From Pyrocephalus nanus (lineage: Eukaryota; Chordata; Aves; Passeriformes; Tyrannidae): 64,000 nt of DNA. Positions 62,262 through 64,000 of this stretch are shown here, one piece after another. The translations under genes and the position numbers were made by a program. Position 1 is the first letter of the stretch. The number at the start of each line of letters is the position of its first letter. The DNA lies in assembly GCA_038380795.1 (NCBI GenBank), contig CM076259.1, forward strand, positions 65,997,741-66,061,740. The letters run 5' to 3'. The notes under the pieces were generated by a model. The model was not told the DNA's origin. It saw only the letters and a list, made by a program, of their open reading frames with translations, and did no database searches.

Positions 62262-62279
62262 TTTTTTTTTTTTTTTTTT
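62262..62279. repeat. T18 homopolymer
   Basis: Eighteen consecutive T, followed by CCCCCTG and a nearby A11 run. Confidence 0.85.
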
Positions 62280-64000
62280 CCCCCTGCTTGGACAAAGCAA
62301 AAAAAAAAAATTATCTTAAAAGTGTTTATTCAATCTAAACATTAGCTTGCCTTTCTGAGAAGTTTCAAGGCTTTTGGTTTCACAGAATTAAGATTTGAAA
62401 GAGTAAAGGGTTTGACAAAATTCAAGGAAGGACAAGACATGCTGCATTTGCACATGGATAAGATGCGATAAATGGATAAACGATTTCAGTTCTGTTGTCA
62501 AATAATATCCATGCTATCTGTAGGTAGTTTCAAATATTGCTTTCACCTAGTTCTTAAACGAAACATTCTGTGATTCTGGCATTCTCAAAGTCCTAACAGA
62601 GGTATTGCTGTATCATTTGCAGCTTTCTGATTGGAATGGATCTCCATAAACAAGTGGAACAATTGGATGGGTAGAAAACTAGGGTTACATATATGTAATA
62701 CAACACTTATATTTGGTACATGATGACATATTTTATCAGGAAGAGTTTTCCAGTCAAGGGAATGTGCTTAAAAATCTACATAATTAGTCAAAGAGAAGTC
62801 ACGGTTTCGATGAAGAAATTACTGATGAGATTGTATGGGTATAGGTCAGATTAGATTACTGTAGTGGTTTCTTATGATTTTAAGATCGATCTAGGGATTT
62901 ATGCAGTCATAGGTGATTCAGAAAACTTGACAAATTACTCTCACTCAGATAAGACATACTCATTCCTAGATCATATCAAGTACAATTAGAATAACTTAAA
63001 AATCCTTTAGGTTGGTTTACTTTATATCTGCCCTGAACTGAGGTTATTCCAGTAACTACAAGCAGACTTAAAGCTTGTCTTGATAGATTTTTCTCCCTCA
63101 CCCTCCCTTGATGCATTGTATTTGCTTTTCTCCAGCTGTACTATTATTCACTGTTGAATTGACAGAGAGCTGCTGCTGGACTTGTAATTCTGGATATTGG
63201 CTCCTTTCGCATTCAGGAACAGAGAGAAGGCAGATATAAGAGACATGCACTTTGAGAGCATTAAGACTTACATGTATTGCTCCCATCTTGGTTCTAATAA
63301 TTGTGAGTTTATAATGTCATTCTTGTTATTCATCTGGCTTTTGCCACTATAGTAGAGCCGCAACATTCTTATTAAAACCCAAGGTATTCATTTAGTTAAT
63401 GACACAAAGGCAGGAACTGTATAGGGTACATCTTCTTTTCAGTATTTTCATTTCTGGTTTCGAAGACTTATTTTGCTATTTGTTTTAGTAACTTTTGCAG
63501 TGACTTATGCAGTTTGATTTTTTATTTCTTGATTTTTAATTCTTGACCTTGTAGGAAGCTTTTACAATTTTTCTGTACTTTCCTGTTTTTTTTTGCTCTC
63601 GGCGTTTTCTTGATATCTCTCTTAAAATAGATAGTCATGTCAGCAAGTGAAGCTCATCATTCTTCAAATTCATCACCCTTCCCAAAGTGATACCAAGTCT
63701 TCTTTCTGTTTTCATCCATTAAGTCTTCAGACCTGTTGGTTTCACTAACATTTTGCTGAGCTTTATGTGGGAAATATCTCCTGCTGAAACCCATGACTTG
63801 TTTTACCAGTTTGTTTTTATTTATCTATCTTTCAGCTTTATAGGCAGAATGAATTTATGATTACTCCACACATGTTCTAGACCAGCTACTCTATCACATA
63901 CTAATTAGTTTCAAATTTGCATGTAAAATAGAAAGACCTCTTGCTGATTCAGTTGCTATGTGGTGAATAAATTTGCTAGCTGTCACACTGAGAAATGGCT

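Larger units (their letters stand above)
57001..64000. other. Gene-free AT-rich intergenic sequence with candidate enhancers
   Basis: No gene or transposon was recognised. Candidate conserved blocks at 57270-57500, 59480-59770 and 60390-60500 are listed separately. A T18 run lies at 62262-62279 and is followed within 20 bp by an A-run. Confidence 0.55.

Noticed and set aside
1..64000. CRISPR arrays, bacterial operons, phage or plasmid features
   Set aside because: The sequence is clearly vertebrate nuclear DNA. No regularly spaced repeats of that kind occur.

Overview
The window is vertebrate nuclear DNA and almost certainly avian. It is mostly AT-rich single-copy sequence with long introns and intergenic space. 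Its only abundant recognisable repeats are CR1-type LINEs and avian-style LTRs. A tRNA-Ile-derived SINE with a CR1-like tail (49267-49408) resembles the TguSINE1 family described from zebra finch, so a passerine host is the best guess. That guess rests on memory of the family, not on a database match.

The only convincing protein-coding gene is the first coding exon of DACH1 (dachshund homolog 1), on the minus strand at 4520-5265. It encodes 248 whole codons plus two bases of a split codon. These give the conserved N-terminus, Thr/Ser/Ala/Gly-rich low-complexity tracts and the DACHbox-N (SKI/SNO/DAC) domain, and the exon ends at a clean GTAAGC splice donor. Positions 1-4519 are therefore the start of intron 1, and the remaining exons lie off the left edge. 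Positions above 5265 are 5' UTR, promoter and upstream intergenic DNA. A CpG island of about 3.4 kb (roughly 3180-6620) covers the exon, the proximal intron and the promoter. The inferred leader holds a 23-codon uORF and an ATGTGA start-stop element only 8 nt before the main ATG.

Positions 6620-64000 contain no gene I can support. DACH1 is known in mammals to be flanked by gene deserts rich in long-range enhancers, and this layout fits. Two smaller GC-rich patches (about 9.9-11.2 kb and 12.6-13.3 kb) and several non-repetitive stretches rich in homeodomain-type TAAT cores are candidate regulatory elements. No alignment was available to test conservation.

The mobile-element record lies mainly between 24.8 and 49.4 kb. 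It comprises a truncated LTR fused to a CR1 3' end (24803-25305), a small RTE-like LINE tail (26300-26460), a 5'-truncated CR1 with decayed ORF2 (38372-41290), an older CR1 piece (43220-43650), another CR1 piece (45480-45860), a complete solo LTR with terminal inverted repeats and a 5-bp target duplication (46993-48005), and the tRNA-CR1 SINE. Every LINE, SINE and LTR whose direction I could infer lies on the minus strand. The rest is single-copy AT-rich DNA with scattered homopolymers and small palindromes.
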